64,000 bases of DNA from Agitococcus sp. (lineage in GTDB: Bacteria; Pseudomonadota; Gammaproteobacteria; Pseudomonadales; Moraxellaceae), in contig JAUSLJ010000042.1 in NCBI GenBank assembly GCA_030646715.1, forward strand, positions 186,001 to 250,000, written 5' to 3'. Made by a program: the position numbers and the translations under genes. This document shows positions 44,611 to 56,089 of this stretch, one piece after another (the first letter of the stretch is position 1; every line of letters begins with the position of its first letter). The notes under the pieces were generated by a model. The model did not search any database. It saw only the letters and a list, made by a program, of their open reading frames with translations, and was not told the origin of the DNA.

Positions 44611-45252
44611 GTGAGTGTTCGAATTACTAACCAAAAACTGAGTCGTAGTAGCAAAGAGTGGCTACAAGAGCATATGACCGATCATTATGTTCAGCGGGCG
44701 CAAAAAGATGGTTATCGCTCACGGGCAGCCTATAAACTTTTGGAAATCCAACAAAAAGACCGTCTTTTTAAAGCAGGCATGACCGTAGTTGACTTAGGCT
44801 CTGCACCGGGAAGTTGGTCACAAATCGCAGCCAAATTAGTTGGCGATAATGGACTGTTATTAGCCTCAGATATTTTGCCGATGGATGCTTTGCCTGATGT
44901 GCATTTTATTCAGGGCGACTTTCGTGAAGAGAGTGTATTTAATAATCTCCTTGAAGTCTTGAATCAGCGGCCTGTTGACCTTGTAATTTCTGATATGGCA
45001 CCCAATATCGGTGGTAATGCCTCAGATCAGCCGCGTGCCATGTATTTATGTGAGTTGGCACTGGATTTTGCGGTACGTGTGTTAAAACCAAATGGTAATT
45101 TTCTTGTCAAAGTCTTTCAAGGTGAAGGCTACGAAGAATATCGTAAGGCGGTCGCGCAACAGTTTACGGTGATTAAAAGTCGTAAACCCGAAGCTTCACG
45201 CGCTCGTTCACGAGAAATGTACTTACTGGCAACAGGTTTTAAGGCTAAATAG
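44611..45252 (+). CDS. rlmE: 23S rRNA 2'-O-methyltransferase RlmE (FtsJ)
   Basis: RlmE methylates U2552 of 23S rRNA in the 50S subunit. The 213 residues show the K-D-K-E tetrad: Lys in '[14 protein letters not shown]', Asp in '[11 protein letters not shown]', Lys in '[13 protein letters not shown]' and Glu in 'SREMYLLA', plus the SAM motif '[15 protein letters not shown]'. The start is GTG at 44611 with AGG upstream. It precedes ftsH, as in E. coli. Confidence 0.97.
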   Translation: MSVRITNQKLSRSSKEWLQEHMTDHYVQRAQKDGYRSRAAYKLLEIQQKDRLFKAGMTVVDLGSAPGSWSQIAAKLVGDNGLLLASDILPMDALPDVHFIQGDFREESVFNNLLEVLNQRPVDLVISDMAPNIGGNASDQPRAMYLCELALDFAVRVLKPNGNFLVKVFQGEGYEEYRKAVAQQFTVIKSRKPEASRARSREMYLLATGFKAK

Positions 45253-45388
45253 GCCTAAGATAGATTGTATAACCCATTATGGCGTAAGCTGGTAATGGCT
45301 AATTCGGGGAGTGATCAATAACAGCGCAAAACTGTAGAAGCTGTTATTGTTAAAACTCAAGTCGGTGATAAACCTAGGATTTTGACCC

Positions 45389-47284
45389 TTGAACGATATG
45401 ATGAAAAACCTCCTCTTATGGTTAGCTATTGCAGGCATTTTAGTGTTTGTGTTTAGCAATTTTAATCAACAAATACCCGCAAAAACGGTGACTTACTCTG
45501 ATTTTGTGACTTCCGTCAGTAGTGGCGATGTCAAACGGGTGCGCATTGAAGGTCTCACTATCAGTGGTGAGCGCGCCAATGGCGACAAATTCGAAACAGT
45601 GCGTCCGCCCATTCCAGACCCCGAATTAATGAATGACTTGCTTGATAAAAAAGTCATTGTTGAGGGTGCTGCGCCTGAACAACAAAGCGTGTGGATGCAA
45701 TTGTTGGTGGCTAGCTTCCCCGTTGTACTGATTATTGTATTGTTTATGTTTTTTATGCGTCAAATGCAGGGTGGTGCAGGCGGTGGCGGTGGTCGCGGTG
45801 GGCCAATGGGCTTTGGTAAGTCACGCGCACGTATGTTGTCTGAAGATCAAATCAAAACCACGTTTGCCGATGTTGCGGGTTGCGATGAAGCCAAAGAAGA
45901 CGTGCAAGAAATTGTCGAGTTTTTACGTGACCCCGCCAAGTTTCAGCGTTTGGGTGGCAAAATTCCTCGTGGCGCATTAATGGTAGGCCCTCCAGGTACA
46001 GGTAAAACCTTGTTAGCAAAAGCGATTGCGGGCGAAGCAAAAGTACCGTTCTTCACCATTTCGGGTTCTGATTTTGTTGAAATGTTTGTTGGTGTGGGTG
46101 CTTCCCGTGTCCGTGATATGTTTGAACAAGCGAAAAAACAAGCACCTTGTATTATTTTTATTGATGAAATTGATGCCGTTGGCCGTCAGCGTGGAGCTGG
46201 TTTAGGCGGTGGTCATGATGAACGCGAACAAACCTTAAACCAATTATTGGTTGAAATGGATGGTTTTGAAGGAAATGAAGGCATCATCATTATTGCTGCT
46301 ACCAATCGTCCTGATGTTTTAGATTCTGCTTTGTTACGTCCGGGTCGTTTCGATCGTCAAATTATGGTCGGTTTGCCTGACATTCGCGGTCGTGAACAAA
46401 TTCTCAAAGTTCATATGCGTAAAGTGCCGTTAGGCGAAAACGTCAATCCTGAATTAATTGCACGCGGTACGCCGGGTTTTTCGGGTGCAGATTTAGCGAA
46501 TTTAGTCAATGAAGCGGCATTGTTTGCAGCACGGACTAATAATAAAACCGTTGATATGCGTGAGTTTGAATTAGCGAAAGATAAAATCATGATGGGCGCA
46601 GAGCGTAAATCGATGGTGATGTCTGAAGATGAAAAACGAAACACCGCCTATCATGAAGCGGGTCATGCGATTGTAGGACGTTTATTGCCTGATCATGATC
46701 CTGTGTATAAAGTGTCTATTATTCCTCGTGGCCGTGCTTTAGGCGTGACTATGTTTTTGCCTGAAGAGGATCGTTATTCGTGGTCAAAACTGAATATTGA
46801 AAGCAAAATTGCCGTGCTGTTTGGTGGTCGTATTGCCGAAGAAATGACACTGGGTTTTGATGGCGTCACGACGGGAGCATCTAACGATATTCAACGCGCG
46901 ACAGAATTAGCGCGCAATATGGTCACGAAATGGGGCTTGTCGCAAAAGTTAGGGCCAATGTTATATGCTGAAGATGAAGGCGAGGTCTTTTTAGGTCGTA
47001 GCGTGACACAACGGAAGAATGTTTCTGAACAAACGGCGATGGATATTGATAACGAAGTGCGCGTGGTGATTGATAAGTGTTACAGCAAAGCCCGTCACTT
47101 ATTAGAAACGCATCGTGATATTCTTGAGACCATGGCCAATGCATTAATGCAGTATGAAACCATTGATGCGGGTCAAATTGATGACTTAATGGCAGGAAAA
47201 CCACCTCGTCCACCCCATAGTCCATCAAGTTTGAGCGAAAAGGTGCCGCCGTTGACGAAGCCTGATACTGATGCCAGTGCTTAA
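45389..47284 (+). CDS. ftsH: ATP-dependent zinc metalloprotease FtsH
   Basis: This 631-residue inner-membrane AAA+ protease degrades damaged and regulatory membrane proteins, and LpxC in enterics. Two membrane spans flank a periplasmic domain (about 7-22 and 104-123). Walker A '[18 protein letters not shown]' (about 195), Walker B '[17 protein letters not shown]', SRH '[18 protein letters not shown]' and zinc site 'HEAGHAIVG' (about 418) are intact. The TTG at 45389 is chosen because AGGA lies nine bases upstream; ATGs at 45398 and 45401 are alternatives. folP begins at the next base. Confidence 0.97.
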   Translation: MNDMMKNLLLWLAIAGILVFVFSNFNQQIPAKTVTYSDFVTSVSSGDVKRVRIEGLTISGERANGDKFETVRPPIPDPELMNDLLDKKVIVEGAAPEQQSVWMQLLVASFPVVLIIVLFMFFMRQMQGGAGGGGGRGGPMGFGKSRARMLSEDQIKTTFADVAGCDEAKEDVQEIVEFLRDPAKFQRLGGKIPRGALMVGPPGTGKTLLAKAIAGEAKVPFFTISGSDFVEMFVGVGASRVRDMFEQAKKQAPCIIFIDEIDAVGRQRGAGLGGGHDEREQTLNQLLVEMDGFEGNEGIIIIAATNRPDVLDSALLRPGRFDRQIMVGLPDIRGREQILKVHMRKVPLGENVNPELIARGTPGFSGADLANLVNEAALFAARTNNKTVDMREFELAKDKIMMGAERKSMVMSEDEKRNTAYHEAGHAIVGRLLPDHDPVYKVSIIPRGRALGVTMFLPEEDRYSWSKLNIESKIAVLFGGRIAEEMTLGFDGVTTGASNDIQRATELARNMVTKWGLSQKLGPMLYAEDEGEVFLGRSVTQRKNVSEQTAMDIDNEVRVVIDKCYSKARHLLETHRDILETMANALMQYETIDAGQIDDLMAGKPPRPPHSPSSLSEKVPPLTKPDTDASA

Positions 47285-48136
47285 ATGATGGAGCTGCTAA
47301 AGTGTGGCGATAAATCACTGGATTTATCGTCACCCGTCATTATGGGTGTGCTCAATGTCACACCCGATTCTTTTTCTGATGGTGGCCGTTATCTGCAAGT
47401 TGATGATGCCTTACGTCAAGCAGAATCAATGATACAAGATGGTGCGCTCGTGATTGATATCGGCGCAGAATCTACCCGCCCGAATGCCCATCCCGTCAGT
47501 GAACAAGAAGAATTAGATCGACTATTGCCTGTCATTGAACGCATTAAACAACAGTTAGATGTTGTGATTTCTATTGATACCAGTACACCCAAAGTGATTA
47601 TCGAGTCAGCATTATTGGGTGCGGGTTTAATTAATGATGTTCGCGCTTTGCAGCGTGACGGTGCTTTAGCCGCCGCCGCCGCAACAGGTCTGCCGATTTG
47701 TTTGATGCACATGCAAGGCCAACCGAACACCATGCAACAACAGCCATACTATCAATCAGTTGTTGAAGAGGTACAAGCGTTTCTACAACAACGTATTGAT
47801 GCTTGTGTTGCTGTGGGTATTAGCCGTGAGCAATTGTTGTTGGATGTGGGTTTTGGCTTTGGTAAAACCTTACAGCATAATCTAGAGCTTTTAGGTCGAT
47901 TGACAGAGTTTGAAGTCTTTGATTTGCCATTATTGGTGGGCATGTCGCGTAAAAGTATGTTGGGTGCTATTTTGGGCAGTGCTCCAGTCAATGAACGCTT
48001 GTTTGCGGGAGTTGCAGCGGCTACTGTAGCGGTCATGAACGGCGCAAGCATTGTCCGCACCCATGATGTCAAAGCAACAAGAGAAGCGATAGCGGTAGCG
48101 TTTGCGGTTAAAAATTTGGAGCTAACAAAAACATGA
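47285..48136 (+). CDS. folP: Dihydropteroate synthase
   Basis: FolP joins p-aminobenzoate to the pterin in folate synthesis and is the target of sulfonamides. The 283 residues show '[16 protein letters not shown]' (about 20), '[14 protein letters not shown]', '[13 protein letters not shown]', '[12 protein letters not shown]' and '[11 protein letters not shown]'. It begins directly after the ftsH stop and overlaps glmM by ATGA. Confidence 0.97.
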   Translation: MMELLKCGDKSLDLSSPVIMGVLNVTPDSFSDGGRYLQVDDALRQAESMIQDGALVIDIGAESTRPNAHPVSEQEELDRLLPVIERIKQQLDVVISIDTSTPKVIIESALLGAGLINDVRALQRDGALAAAAATGLPICLMHMQGQPNTMQQQPYYQSVVEEVQAFLQQRIDACVAVGISREQLLLDVGFGFGKTLQHNLELLGRLTEFEVFDLPLLVGMSRKSMLGAILGSAPVNERLFAGVAAATVAVMNGASIVRTHDVKATREAIAVAFAVKNLELTKT

Positions 48137-49470
48137 CACGTAAATATTTTGGTACAGATGGCATTCGGGGTTTAGTCGGTGAGTTTCCTATCACTCCTGA
48201 ATTTGCCATGAAATTAGGTTGGGCGGCAGGTAAAGTGTTGGCGGCGAGTGGTCAGCCTTCGGTGGTTATTGGTAAAGATACACGTTTGTCGGGTTATCTT
48301 TTAGAATCCGCATTGCAGTCGGGGTTGTCGGCAGCAGGGGTGGATGTGCGCTTATTAGGGCCCATGCCCACGCCCGCTGTTGCGCATTTGGCACGCGCTT
48401 TTCATGCCAGTGCAGGCATTGTTATTTCTGCGTCCCACAATCCTTATTATGATAATGGTATTAAATTTTTTTCGGCGATGGGGAAAAAACTGCCTGATGA
48501 TATTGAACTGCAAATAGAAGATTGGCTCGATAAGCCAATGACTATCGACAAACCTGACGCTTTAGGTAAAACCCTACGCCAAGAAGATGCGCGTGGTCGT
48601 TATATTGAATTTTGTAAAGCCAGTTTTCCTTATCATTTAAATTTGAAAGGGCTGAAAATTGTTGTTGATTGTGCGCATGGTGCGACTTATCAAGTGGGGC
48701 CTGCGGTATTTCGGGAGTTGGGCGCAAAAGTCATTACCGTTGCTTGCGAACCGAATGGTATGAATATCAATGAAGACTGCGGTTCAACCCATCCTCAAAC
48801 TTTGCAAGCCGCTGTGTTAATTAATAAAGCAGATATTGGCATTGCCTTTGATGGTGATGGCGACCGTATTGTTATGGTTGACCATACAGGTTCCGTCATT
48901 GATGGCGATGAAATTATTGTCATGATTGCCCGTGCGCGTCTGCAAGAAAATCCTAATTTGGGTGGTGTTGTTGGTACACTGATGAGCAATATGGGCATGG
49001 AAGTGGCATTGCGGGACATGGGCTTAGACTTTGTTCGTGCCAAAGTGGGCGATCGTTATGTCATGGCAGAATTAGATAAGCGCGGATGGACATTAGGTGG
49101 CGAGGCTTCAGGCCATATTGTTTGTCTGGATAAAACGACCACAGGTGATGCCATTATTGCTGCGTTGCAAGTGTTAACTGCTGTCGTGCAAAGTGGACAA
49201 ACGTTACATGAGTTACGCCAAGGCATGACCAAGTTTCCGCAACAATTAATTAATGTCAAAATCGCCCAAAAATCCGACCCCATGCAAAATGCCGATGTCG
49301 CCTCTGGTGTTGCTCAGGCCGAAAAAGAATTGGGCGCGCGAGGTCGTATCTTATTACGGGCATCGGGCACTGAGCCCTTGATTCGAGTGATGGTCGAAGG
49401 TGAAAATCAGCAGCAAATAAGCAGGATTTGCCAAACACTGGCCGATCAAGTCCGAAGTGCCTTAGGCTAA
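48133..49470 (+). CDS. glmM: Phosphoglucosamine mutase
   Basis: GlmM interconverts glucosamine-6-P and -1-P for peptidoglycan and LPS precursors. The 445 residues contain the phospho-Ser loop '[16 protein letters not shown]' (Ser about 101), the magnesium loop '[12 protein letters not shown]' (about 243), the sugar-binding 'GGEASGHIV' and the phosphate-binding '[15 protein letters not shown]'. It is translationally coupled to folP. Confidence 0.97.
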   Translation: MTRKYFGTDGIRGLVGEFPITPEFAMKLGWAAGKVLAASGQPSVVIGKDTRLSGYLLESALQSGLSAAGVDVRLLGPMPTPAVAHLARAFHASAGIVISASHNPYYDNGIKFFSAMGKKLPDDIELQIEDWLDKPMTIDKPDALGKTLRQEDARGRYIEFCKASFPYHLNLKGLKIVVDCAHGATYQVGPAVFRELGAKVITVACEPNGMNINEDCGSTHPQTLQAAVLINKADIGIAFDGDGDRIVMVDHTGSVIDGDEIIVMIARARLQENPNLGGVVGTLMSNMGMEVALRDMGLDFVRAKVGDRYVMAELDKRGWTLGGEASGHIVCLDKTTTGDAIIAALQVLTAVVQSGQTLHELRQGMTKFPQQLINVKIAQKSDPMQNADVASGVAQAEKELGARGRILLRASGTEPLIRVMVEGENQQQISRICQTLADQVRSALG

Positions 49471-49484
49471 TTGAGAGTTGGGTG

Positions 49485-50255
49485 ATGACAGTGCAGCGTT
49501 CAAAGTTGGTGATTGGAAATTGGAAAATGCAGGGCAGCTTTGCTGCTAACAGTGCTTTATTGAGTTCTTTAGTCGGAAAAACTCAAGGTGTGAATGTTGC
49601 GATTGCACCACCCTCTGTGTATTTAGCGGAAGCACGTCAACAGCTGACAGGCAGTTCTATACAGTTAGCGGCACAAAATGTTGCGGCGGAAGGGCAAAAG
49701 GGTGCTTATACAGGCGAAACGTCGGCAGCGATGTTGGCAGATGTTGGTGTGACTTACGGTATTATTGGTCATTCGGAACGTCGTCAATATTATGGTGAAA
49801 CCGATAGTGTCGTCGCGCAAAAATATCTGCGTTTACAAGAGCAAGGTATTAAGCCCGTTATTTGTGTTGGCGAAAGTCTTGCTGAACGCGAAGCGGGTCA
49901 AGTTGAAGAAGTTGTTAGCCGTCAATTAATGGCGATTATTGATGTCTGTGGCGTAGAAACACTAGCGAATGCCGTCATTGCCTACGAACCTGTATGGGCG
50001 ATTGGCACAGGTAAAACGGCAACACCACAAGATGCCCAAGCCGTTCATCGGTTTTTACGGCAATTAATCGCCGCTGACAATAAAAACATCGCAGAAAAGA
50101 TCTGTATCCTTTACGGCGGCAGTGTAAAAGCTGATAATGCCGCCTCTTTATTTACCATGCCCGACATTGATGGCGCATTGGTGGGTGGCGCGTCTCTCGT
50201 CGCCAATGATTTTTTAGCCATTTGCCACGCGGCAAAAGCGTCAATTGTAGGTTAA
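49485..50255 (+). CDS. tpiA: Triosephosphate isomerase
   Basis: This 256-residue glycolytic enzyme shows 'LVIGNWKMQGS' (Asn and Lys), the catalytic His in 'IIGHSERRQYYGE' (about 96), the catalytic Glu in 'AYEPVWAIGTGKTA' (about 167) and the phosphate loop 'LYGGSVKADNA'. The ATG at 49485 follows glmM by 14 bases. The tpiA-secG pairing is standard in gammaproteobacteria. Confidence 0.98.
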   Translation: MTVQRSKLVIGNWKMQGSFAANSALLSSLVGKTQGVNVAIAPPSVYLAEARQQLTGSSIQLAAQNVAAEGQKGAYTGETSAAMLADVGVTYGIIGHSERRQYYGETDSVVAQKYLRLQEQGIKPVICVGESLAEREAGQVEEVVSRQLMAIIDVCGVETLANAVIAYEPVWAIGTGKTATPQDAQAVHRFLRQLIAADNKNIAEKICILYGGSVKADNAASLFTMPDIDGALVGGASLVANDFLAICHAAKASIVG

Positions 50256-50259
50256 ACGC

Positions 50260-50700
50260 ATGGAAAACTTTATTTTAGTCTTGCACGTTATTGTTGCAAC
50301 GGTGATGACATTTTTTATCTTAATGCAGCAAGGTAAAGGTGCTGACGCAGGTGCTTCGTTCGGCGCAGGCGGTTCACAAACCGTGTTTGGTAGTGCTGGC
50401 TCTGCTAGTTTTCTCACCAAACTCACGGCAGGCTTGGCGTTGGTCTTTTTTGTCACTAGTTTGACGTTGGCTGTTTATGCGAAACAACGCGTTTCTGGTT
50501 CGTTATTACCCGCATTAACGCAAAAAGCTCCAGCCAAACCAGCCAATAGTGATATTCCTGCCAGTGCTCCGCCAGCCCCTGCCGCTACTGTACCCGCAGC
50601 AGCGACACCTGCGCCTGTCGCTCCAGTCAGTAATAATGATATTCCCGCAAGTTCTTCGCCCGCAGAGGCTAGTAATCCCGCGCCAAATCCAGTAAAGTAG
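50260..50700 (+). CDS. secG: SecG protein-export translocase subunit
   Basis: This 146-residue protein has two membrane spans (about 3-21 and 55-73). They enclose the conserved cytoplasmic loop 'MQQGKGADAGASFGAGGSQT' with 'VFGSAGSASFLTKLTA'. SecG assists SecYE and SecA. The C-terminal 60 residues are Ala/Pro-rich and low-complexity, longer than in E. coli (110 residues in all). It is followed directly by tRNA-Leu. Confidence 0.95.
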   Translation: MENFILVLHVIVATVMTFFILMQQGKGADAGASFGAGGSQTVFGSAGSASFLTKLTAGLALVFFVTSLTLAVYAKQRVSGSLLPALTQKAPAKPANSDIPASAPPAPAATVPAAATPAPVAPVSNNDIPASSSPAEASNPAPNPVK

Positions 50701-50710
50701 TCGCCCTGTT

Positions 50711-50795
50711 GCGGTAGTGGTGGAATTGGTAGACACGCTACCTTGAGGTGGTAGTGGCGAAAGCTGTGGGGGTTCGAGTCCCCCCTTCCGCACCA
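50711..50795 (+). tRNA. tRNA-Leu (anticodon GAG)
   Basis: This 85-base class II tRNA has an encoded CCA end. The anticodon stem CTACC with GGTAG (50738-50742 with 50750-50754) surrounds loop TTGAGGT, giving anticodon GAG (50745-50747), which reads CUC and CUU. The variable arm is short-to-medium, the T-loop reads TTCGAGT, and the D-arm has GGTAGAC. The acceptor stem carries one T-T mismatch at pair 5-68; E. coli Leu1 has an A-C mismatch at the same pair. Confidence 0.95.
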
Positions 50796-50900
50796 AATTA
50801 AAACGGACAAACCAGAGTCTGTTTTAATAGGAATGTTGATGTTGTTAAAGGACGAAGCGCGTTGTTTTGCGTAAGTCCCCGAAGTTAAACAAAAAATCGT

Positions 50901-50929
50901 TTGACTTCATATAGTGTTCTAGTTATAGT
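50901..50929 (+). promoter_or_regulatory. Sigma-70 promoter of the initiator tRNA - rimP - nusA unit
   Basis: TTGACT (50901-50906) and TATAGT (50924-50929) are separated by exactly 17 bases. They lie 15 bases before the first base of the tRNA, so initiation is expected a few bases upstream of the mature 5' end. It is the best promoter match seen in the window. Confidence 0.75.
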
Positions 50930-50943
50930 AGCGCACTTGATGT

Positions 50944-51020
<77 letters not shown>

Positions 51021-51034
51021 TATTCGAGGTCTTG

Positions 51035-51061
51035 AAAGCCCACTTTTATGTGGGCTTTTTT
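51035..51061 (+). terminator. First leader terminator after tRNA-fMet
   Basis: AAAGCCCAC with GTGGGCTTT (51035-51043 with 51050-51058) is followed by Ts. It ends most tRNA transcripts; read-through would enter rimP-nusA. Confidence 0.82.
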
Positions 51062-51092
51062 GCACCTAAAAGCAGGTTAAACTTTAGGTTTG

Positions 51093-51116
51093 GCTTGATG
51101 AGAATGGGCGTTCACG
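51093..51116 (+). terminator. Second leader terminator before rimP
   Basis: ATGGGCG with CGCCCAT (51093-51099 with 51104-51110, loop TTCA) runs into T6 only some 30 bases before the rimP ATG. Two terminators in the leader suggest attenuation control of the nusA operon. Confidence 0.78.
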
Positions 51117-51143
51117 CCCATTTTTTGTTTTTGAGGTTTGTGC

Positions 51144-51605
51144 ATGGCGGTTTCGCAAAAAGTTCAAACACTAACAACGATGTTGGCACCTGCTGTCGCA
51201 GCATGTGGTTTTGAATTGTGGGGATTAGAGTTTTTCCCGCAGGGCAAGCGTTCGGTGTTACGTATTTATATAGATGGCCCAGAAGGCGTTACCGTAGAAG
51301 GTTGTTCGGCGGTTAGCCATCAGGTAAGCGGTATCTTGGATGTTGAAGATCCTATCGCAGGAGAATATACCTTAGAGGTGTCTTCGCCGGGTTGGGATCG
51401 TCCCTTGTTTACGTTGGCGCATTATCAGCGTTTTGTCGCTAGTGAAGTTTCCTTGCGTTTAGTCGCTCCGATTAATGCTCGCCGTCGTTATAAAGGTGTG
51501 ATTCAAGCAGTGAATGATGATGCTGTTGATCTCAACTTTGAAGGTCAGGTGATTCGCATTCCTTTTGCGCAAATTGACAAGGGTAATTTAGTCCCTAGTG
51601 TCTAA
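51144..51605 (+). CDS. rimP: Ribosome maturation factor RimP
   Basis: This 153-residue 30S assembly factor has an N-terminal domain with 'GFELWGLEFFPQGKRSVLRI', 'IDGPEGVTVEGCSAVSHQVS' and 'YTLEVSSPGWDRPLFTLAHY', and a C-terminal Sm-like barrel. The ATG at 51144 has TGAGG upstream. It is followed 27 bases later by nusA. Confidence 0.95.
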   Translation: MAVSQKVQTLTTMLAPAVAACGFELWGLEFFPQGKRSVLRIYIDGPEGVTVEGCSAVSHQVSGILDVEDPIAGEYTLEVSSPGWDRPLFTLAHYQRFVASEVSLRLVAPINARRRYKGVIQAVNDDAVDLNFEGQVIRIPFAQIDKGNLVPSV

Positions 51606-51632
51606 ACGATTTAATAGTATCAGGGCAGTAGC

Positions 51633-53102
51633 ATGAGCAAAGAAATTTTATTGGTGGTCGAGTCCGTCAGTAATGAAAAAGGCATTGCGCGCGAAGCTAT
51701 TTTTCAAGCGCTGGAACAAGCCTTAGTGGCAGCCACGAAGAAAAAATACAACATCGAAGAAATGGATGCCCGTATTAGCATCAATCGTAAAACAGGTGAT
51801 TACGACACGTTTCGCCGTTGGACGGTCATGGCGGATGAAGACCATGAAATGCCTGCTCAGCAATTGGCGATTAGCGATGTTGAAGAGCGTGGTTTAAAAA
51901 TTGGCGATGTCGTCGAAGAGCAAATTCCGTCTATTGAATTTGGTCGTATTGCTGCGCAAACGGCCAAACAAGTGATTGTGCAAAAAATCCGTGAAGCGGA
52001 GCGTGCTTTAGTTGTTGATGCTTATAAATTGCGTGTGGGTGAGTTGCTGTCAGGTGAAGTGAAAAAAATCACTCGTGACGGTATCATTGTTGATTTAGGT
52101 AATAACGCTGAAGGTTATTTAGCGCGCGAACAAATGATGACGAAAGAAAACTTTCGTGTCAAAGAGCGTGTCAATAGCATTCTTTATGCCGTTAACGCCG
52201 AAGGTCGTGGCGCACAGTTGTTGTTGTCGCGTACCTGTCCTGAAATGTTGATTTCACTATTCCAAAAAGAAGTGCCTGAGATTGGTGAAGAAATCATCGA
52301 AATCAAAGGTGCTGCTCGTGATCCTGGTATTCGTGCTAAAATTGCTGTGAAAACCAATGATCATCGTATCGATCCCGTCGGTGCTTGTGTTGGTATGCGC
52401 GGTACGCGTGTACAGGCGGTGACGGCTGAGTTGGGTGGTGAGCGTGTGGATATCGTCTTGTGGGATGATAATACCGCGCAATTTGTGATTAATGCCTTAC
52501 AGCCAGCGGAAGTGGTTTCGATCATCGTTGATGAAGATTCACACTCGATGGATGTGGCGGTAGAAGCGGATCAGTTAGCGCAGGCGATTGGTCGCTCAGG
52601 ACAAAATGTCCGTCTGGCTTCTGAATTAACAGGTTGGCGTTTAAACGTTATGACTGTTGATGAAGCGAACTCTAAACAAGCGTCTGAATCACAAAAATTT
52701 GTTGATGAATTTGTGCGTTTGTTGGAAGTGGACGAAGATTTAGCTACTGTTTTAGTCAATGAAGGTTTTACGACACTCGAAGAAGTAGCGTATGTGCCCA
52801 TTGAAGAAATGTTAGCGATTGAGGATTTTGATGAGGATATCGTGAGTTCCTTACGTCAACGTGCAAAAGATGCCATATTGACGCAAGCTCTTGTTTCTCA
52901 AGAAAAAGCCGAGCCAGCCGATGATTTGCTGGCGATGGAAGGCATGAATCGTAAACTTGCTTATGCGCTGGCAGCGCGCGAGATCATCACCATGGAAGAT
53001 CTCGCAGAACAAGCGATTGACGATATTGTCGGTATTGATGGTTTGGATAGTGATATGGCAGCGCGACTGATTATGAAAGCTCGCGAGCCTTGGTTTCTAT
53101 AA
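51633..53102 (+). CDS. nusA: Transcription elongation/termination factor NusA
   Basis: This 489-residue protein (E. coli 495) has the NusA N-domain (1-125), S1 ('[20 protein letters not shown]', about 135-200), two KH domains ('[20 protein letters not shown]', '[20 protein letters not shown]') and two C-terminal acidic repeats of helix-hairpin-helix type (about 360-489). NusA binds RNA polymerase and promotes pausing, termination and antitermination. Its own leader terminators are a plausible target of feedback. Confidence 0.97.
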   Translation: MSKEILLVVESVSNEKGIAREAIFQALEQALVAATKKKYNIEEMDARISINRKTGDYDTFRRWTVMADEDHEMPAQQLAISDVEERGLKIGDVVEEQIPSIEFGRIAAQTAKQVIVQKIREAERALVVDAYKLRVGELLSGEVKKITRDGIIVDLGNNAEGYLAREQMMTKENFRVKERVNSILYAVNAEGRGAQLLLSRTCPEMLISLFQKEVPEIGEEIIEIKGAARDPGIRAKIAVKTNDHRIDPVGACVGMRGTRVQAVTAELGGERVDIVLWDDNTAQFVINALQPAEVVSIIVDEDSHSMDVAVEADQLAQAIGRSGQNVRLASELTGWRLNVMTVDEANSKQASESQKFVDEFVRLLEVDEDLATVLVNEGFTTLEEVAYVPIEEMLAIEDFDEDIVSSLRQRAKDAILTQALVSQEKAEPADDLLAMEGMNRKLAYALAAREIITMEDLAEQAIDDIVGIDGLDSDMAARLIMKAREPWFL

Positions 53103-53124
53103 TATAAACCGCTGAAAATCAGGT

Positions 53125-53218
53125 CTTACGCGTCACTTAGAGTTAGTCTGTTGTTTCATCATCGTCATAACATCTTGTATGTTGATCTTGGATGAAGCGC
53201 ACACGCTACCCGCGTAAG
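53125..53218. repeat. Inverted-repeat-bounded 94-bp segment between nusA and infB
   Basis: CTTACGCG (53125-53132) and CGCGTAAG (53211-53218) are perfect 8-base inverted ends of a segment the same size as the element at 5158-5250 and with the same terminal sequence. Internal similarity is weak, so relation to that family is uncertain. Confidence 0.4.
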
Positions 53219-53247
53219 CCTCAAAAAGTTTTGGAGTGTCGTGCCAC

Positions 53248-55974
53248 ATGGCTGAAATAACTGTCAAACAACTAGCGCAACTCGTTGATCGCTCAGTAGA
53301 AACGCTGCTAATACAAATGAAGGAAGCGGGTTTGCCTGCGCGTGGTGCGGATGGCTTAGTTTCCGACGCTGAAAAACAGCAATTGGTTTCTTTCCTCAAA
53401 CGTAGTCATGGTGATGTCTCGGGTGACAATCAGCAAATCACCCTCAAGCGTAAAACGCTAAGCACCATTAAAACCCCTGTTTCAGGTGGCAAAGCAAAAA
53501 CGGTGAATGTCGAAGTGCGTAAAACACGTACTTTTGTCAAGCCTGCGGAAGGCGAAGTCTCACTTGAGACCTTGCGTCAAGCGGCATTAGCAGAAGAAGC
53601 GGCGCGTAAAGAAGTTGAAGAGCAGGCTCGTCAAGCGGCAGAGCGTCAGCAGGCTGAAGAGTTGGCGCGTAAAGCGGCAGCCGAATTAGCGGCACGTGAA
53701 ACCGATAAAAGTGAGTCGTCATCATCGGTAGTGGCTCCGACGCAACAACCTAAAGATCAGCGTGATAAAAAACTAGCAGTACCCAAATCAGGTGCAATTA
53801 AGGCTGACAAAAAAGAAGAGACACCTGAAGCGAAAGCCAAGCGTGAGGCTGAACAATCTAAGCAGCGTGCTTCAGATGACATTAAACGTAAGCAAGAAGA
53901 TGCTGTACGCCGTGAAGCGGAAGAAAAAGCGCGTCAACGGACGTTAGAGCAGGCGCAAAAAATTGCGGCTGAGCTTGCTGTTCGTGGCGAAGTCAAAGTG
54001 GAAGATGTGCCTTTAGCACGTGGCTTGGTCGGCAAGGCTTATGAAGATTCTTTTGCCCGCGAAGACCGTGAAATTCGTCGTGGTGGCAATACTTCTGGAC
54101 GTGGCAATAAATCAAAAGGCGGTAAAAAGCGTGAGGAAGAACAAAACTTCCGCCCTGCTAACCGTGCGTTGAGTTCTGCGTTATCCAAACAGCATGGTTT
54201 TGAAAAGCCTGTTGAAAAACAAGTGTATGAAGTGGCCATTGGTGACAATATTACCGTTGCTGACTTAGCACAAAAAATGGCGGTCAAAGCCAAAGAAGTG
54301 ATTAAAGTCTTGATGAAAATGGGTGAAGTTGTTACCCAAAATCAAGCGATTGACCAAGCAACAGCGGCTTTAGTCGTTGAAGAAATGGGTCATACTTCAA
54401 AGTATGTTAGCTCTAGCGCGGTTGAAGATGCGTTAATTGACGAAATGGCGCATGACGGTGATGGTATTACCCGTCCTCCAGTTGTGACGATCATGGGTCA
54501 CGTTGACCACGGTAAAACATCCTTACTTGATTATATTCGTCGTGCCAAAGTGGCTGCGGGCGAAGCAGGTGGTATTACCCAGCATATTGGTGCATACCAC
54601 GTGACAACACCACGTGGTGTGATTACCTTCCTTGATACTCCAGGTCACGCGGCATTTACGTTGATGCGTGCTCGTGGTGCTAAGGCAACGGATATTGTTA
54701 TTTTGGTGGTGGCTGCGGATGATGGTGTTATGCCACAAACTGCCGAAGCCATTGACCATGCGCGTGCCGCAGGTGTGCCATTAATTGTTGCTATCAACAA
54801 AATGGACAAAGCCTCTGCTGATCCTGATCGCGTGTTACATGAGTTGTCTGTTAAGCAAGTTGTGCCTGAAGAATGGGGCGGCGATACGCAAATCGTCAAA
54901 GTTTCCGCTCATTCGGGTGAAGGCATTGATGCCTTGCTTGAAGCGATTCAAAACCAAGCTGAATTGTTAGAGTTAACCGCCGTTGAGCAAGGTTCAGCTC
55001 AAGGTGTCGTTATTGAGGCGCGTATTGATAAAGGTCGTGGCGCGGTCGCCAGTGTGCTGGTGCAAAAAGGCACATTACGCACAGGTGATTTAGTGCTGGC
55101 AGGTCAATATTATGGCCGTGTTCGGGCAATGACTGATGAAAATGGTTTGCCGACAAAATCGGCGGGTCCTTCGATTCCTGTCGAAATTTTAGGTTTGCCA
55201 GAAGCACCTAATGCGGGCGATGAGTTCATGGTCGTTGACGATGAGCGTAAAGCTCGTGAAGTCGCCGAATTCCGGGCCAATAAAGAACGTCAAGATAAGT
55301 TGACTCGTCAACAAAGTATGCGCCTAGAAAATATTTTGGCGACGATGGGTCAAAAAGAAGTTGCTTCTGTTAATGTCGTTTTGAAGACTGATGTTCGTGG
55401 TTCTTTAGAAGCGATTACTCAAGCACTGACTGATCTAGCCACGGTTGATGTTCGCGTTTGTATTGTTAGCTCGGGTGTTGGTGCAATTTCTGAATCCGAT
55501 GTTACGCTGGCAGAATCGACAAACTCGGTTATTTTAGGCTTCAACGTTCGTGCTGATAACGCAGCGCGTGCCAAATGCCAACAAGACGAAATTGACTTAC
55601 GTTACTACAGCATCATTTATGAAATGATTGATGATGTTAAAGCAGCGATGTCGGGTCTATTAACTCCTGAACGCCGTGAAAATATTCTGGGTGTTGCACA
55701 AGTGCGTGAAGTGTTCCGTTCTTCTCGTTTTGGTGCTGCCGCAGGTTGTATGGTGTTGGAAGGTATCGTCTATCGCCACAAACCGATTCGTGTGTTGCGT
55801 GATGAAGTCGTAGTCTTCCAAGGTGAGTTGGAGTCCTTGCGTCGCTTTAAAGACGATTTGCAAGAAGTTCGACATGGTATGGAATGTGGTATGGCGGTTA
55901 AAGGCTATAACGATATTCGTACAGGCGACAAAATTGAAGTTTACGAAGTACACCACATTAAACGTACTTTGTAG
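53248..55974 (+). CDS. infB: Translation initiation factor IF-2
   Basis: This 908-residue protein has an IF2_N module at 1-55 and a long charged Lys/Glu/Ala helix (about 100-260). A second IF2_N module follows ('[20 protein letters not shown]', about 325), and then the GTPase '[14 protein letters not shown]' (about 417), '[14 protein letters not shown]' and '[11 protein letters not shown]', and the C-terminal domains that bind fMet-tRNA. The ATG at 53248 ('[11 protein letters not shown]') matches the family. It works with the initiator tRNA and Fmt also encoded here. Confidence 0.97.
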   Translation: MAEITVKQLAQLVDRSVETLLIQMKEAGLPARGADGLVSDAEKQQLVSFLKRSHGDVSGDNQQITLKRKTLSTIKTPVSGGKAKTVNVEVRKTRTFVKPAEGEVSLETLRQAALAEEAARKEVEEQARQAAERQQAEELARKAAAELAARETDKSESSSSVVAPTQQPKDQRDKKLAVPKSGAIKADKKEETPEAKAKREAEQSKQRASDDIKRKQEDAVRREAEEKARQRTLEQAQKIAAELAVRGEVKVEDVPLARGLVGKAYEDSFAREDREIRRGGNTSGRGNKSKGGKKREEEQNFRPANRALSSALSKQHGFEKPVEKQVYEVAIGDNITVADLAQKMAVKAKEVIKVLMKMGEVVTQNQAIDQATAALVVEEMGHTSKYVSSSAVEDALIDEMAHDGDGITRPPVVTIMGHVDHGKTSLLDYIRRAKVAAGEAGGITQHIGAYHVTTPRGVITFLDTPGHAAFTLMRARGAKATDIVILVVAADDGVMPQTAEAIDHARAAGVPLIVAINKMDKASADPDRVLHELSVKQVVPEEWGGDTQIVKVSAHSGEGIDALLEAIQNQAELLELTAVEQGSAQGVVIEARIDKGRGAVASVLVQKGTLRTGDLVLAGQYYGRVRAMTDENGLPTKSAGPSIPVEILGLPEAPNAGDEFMVVDDERKAREVAEFRANKERQDKLTRQQSMRLENILATMGQKEVASVNVVLKTDVRGSLEAITQALTDLATVDVRVCIVSSGVGAISESDVTLAESTNSVILGFNVRADNAARAKCQQDEIDLRYYSIIYEMIDDVKAAMSGLLTPERRENILGVAQVREVFRSSRFGAAAGCMVLEGIVYRHKPIRVLRDEVVVFQGELESLRRFKDDLQEVRHGMECGMAVKGYNDIRTGDKIEVYEVHHIKRTL

Positions 55975-55998
55975 AATTTAAGCTTTCAAGAGTTAAGG

Positions 55999-56024
55999 TA
56001 AGGGCAGTTTATTAACTGCCCTTA
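55999..56024 (+). terminator. Hairpin between infB and rbfA
   Basis: A perfect 11-bp stem (55999-56009 with 56014-56024, loop TATT) lacks a T-run. It may be a partial terminator or an RNA-processing site inside the operon. Confidence 0.55.
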
Positions 56025-56089
56025 TCACTATGTAAAGTCGTTTTATTTCTGCAAATTAGCGATAAAGCGCGTTGAAAAAGAGGGTTCGT

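Noticed and set aside
50475-50810. Minus-strand ORFs opposite secG and tRNA-Leu
   Set aside because: They are antisense shadows of the Ala/Pro-rich secG tail and run through the tRNA gene.
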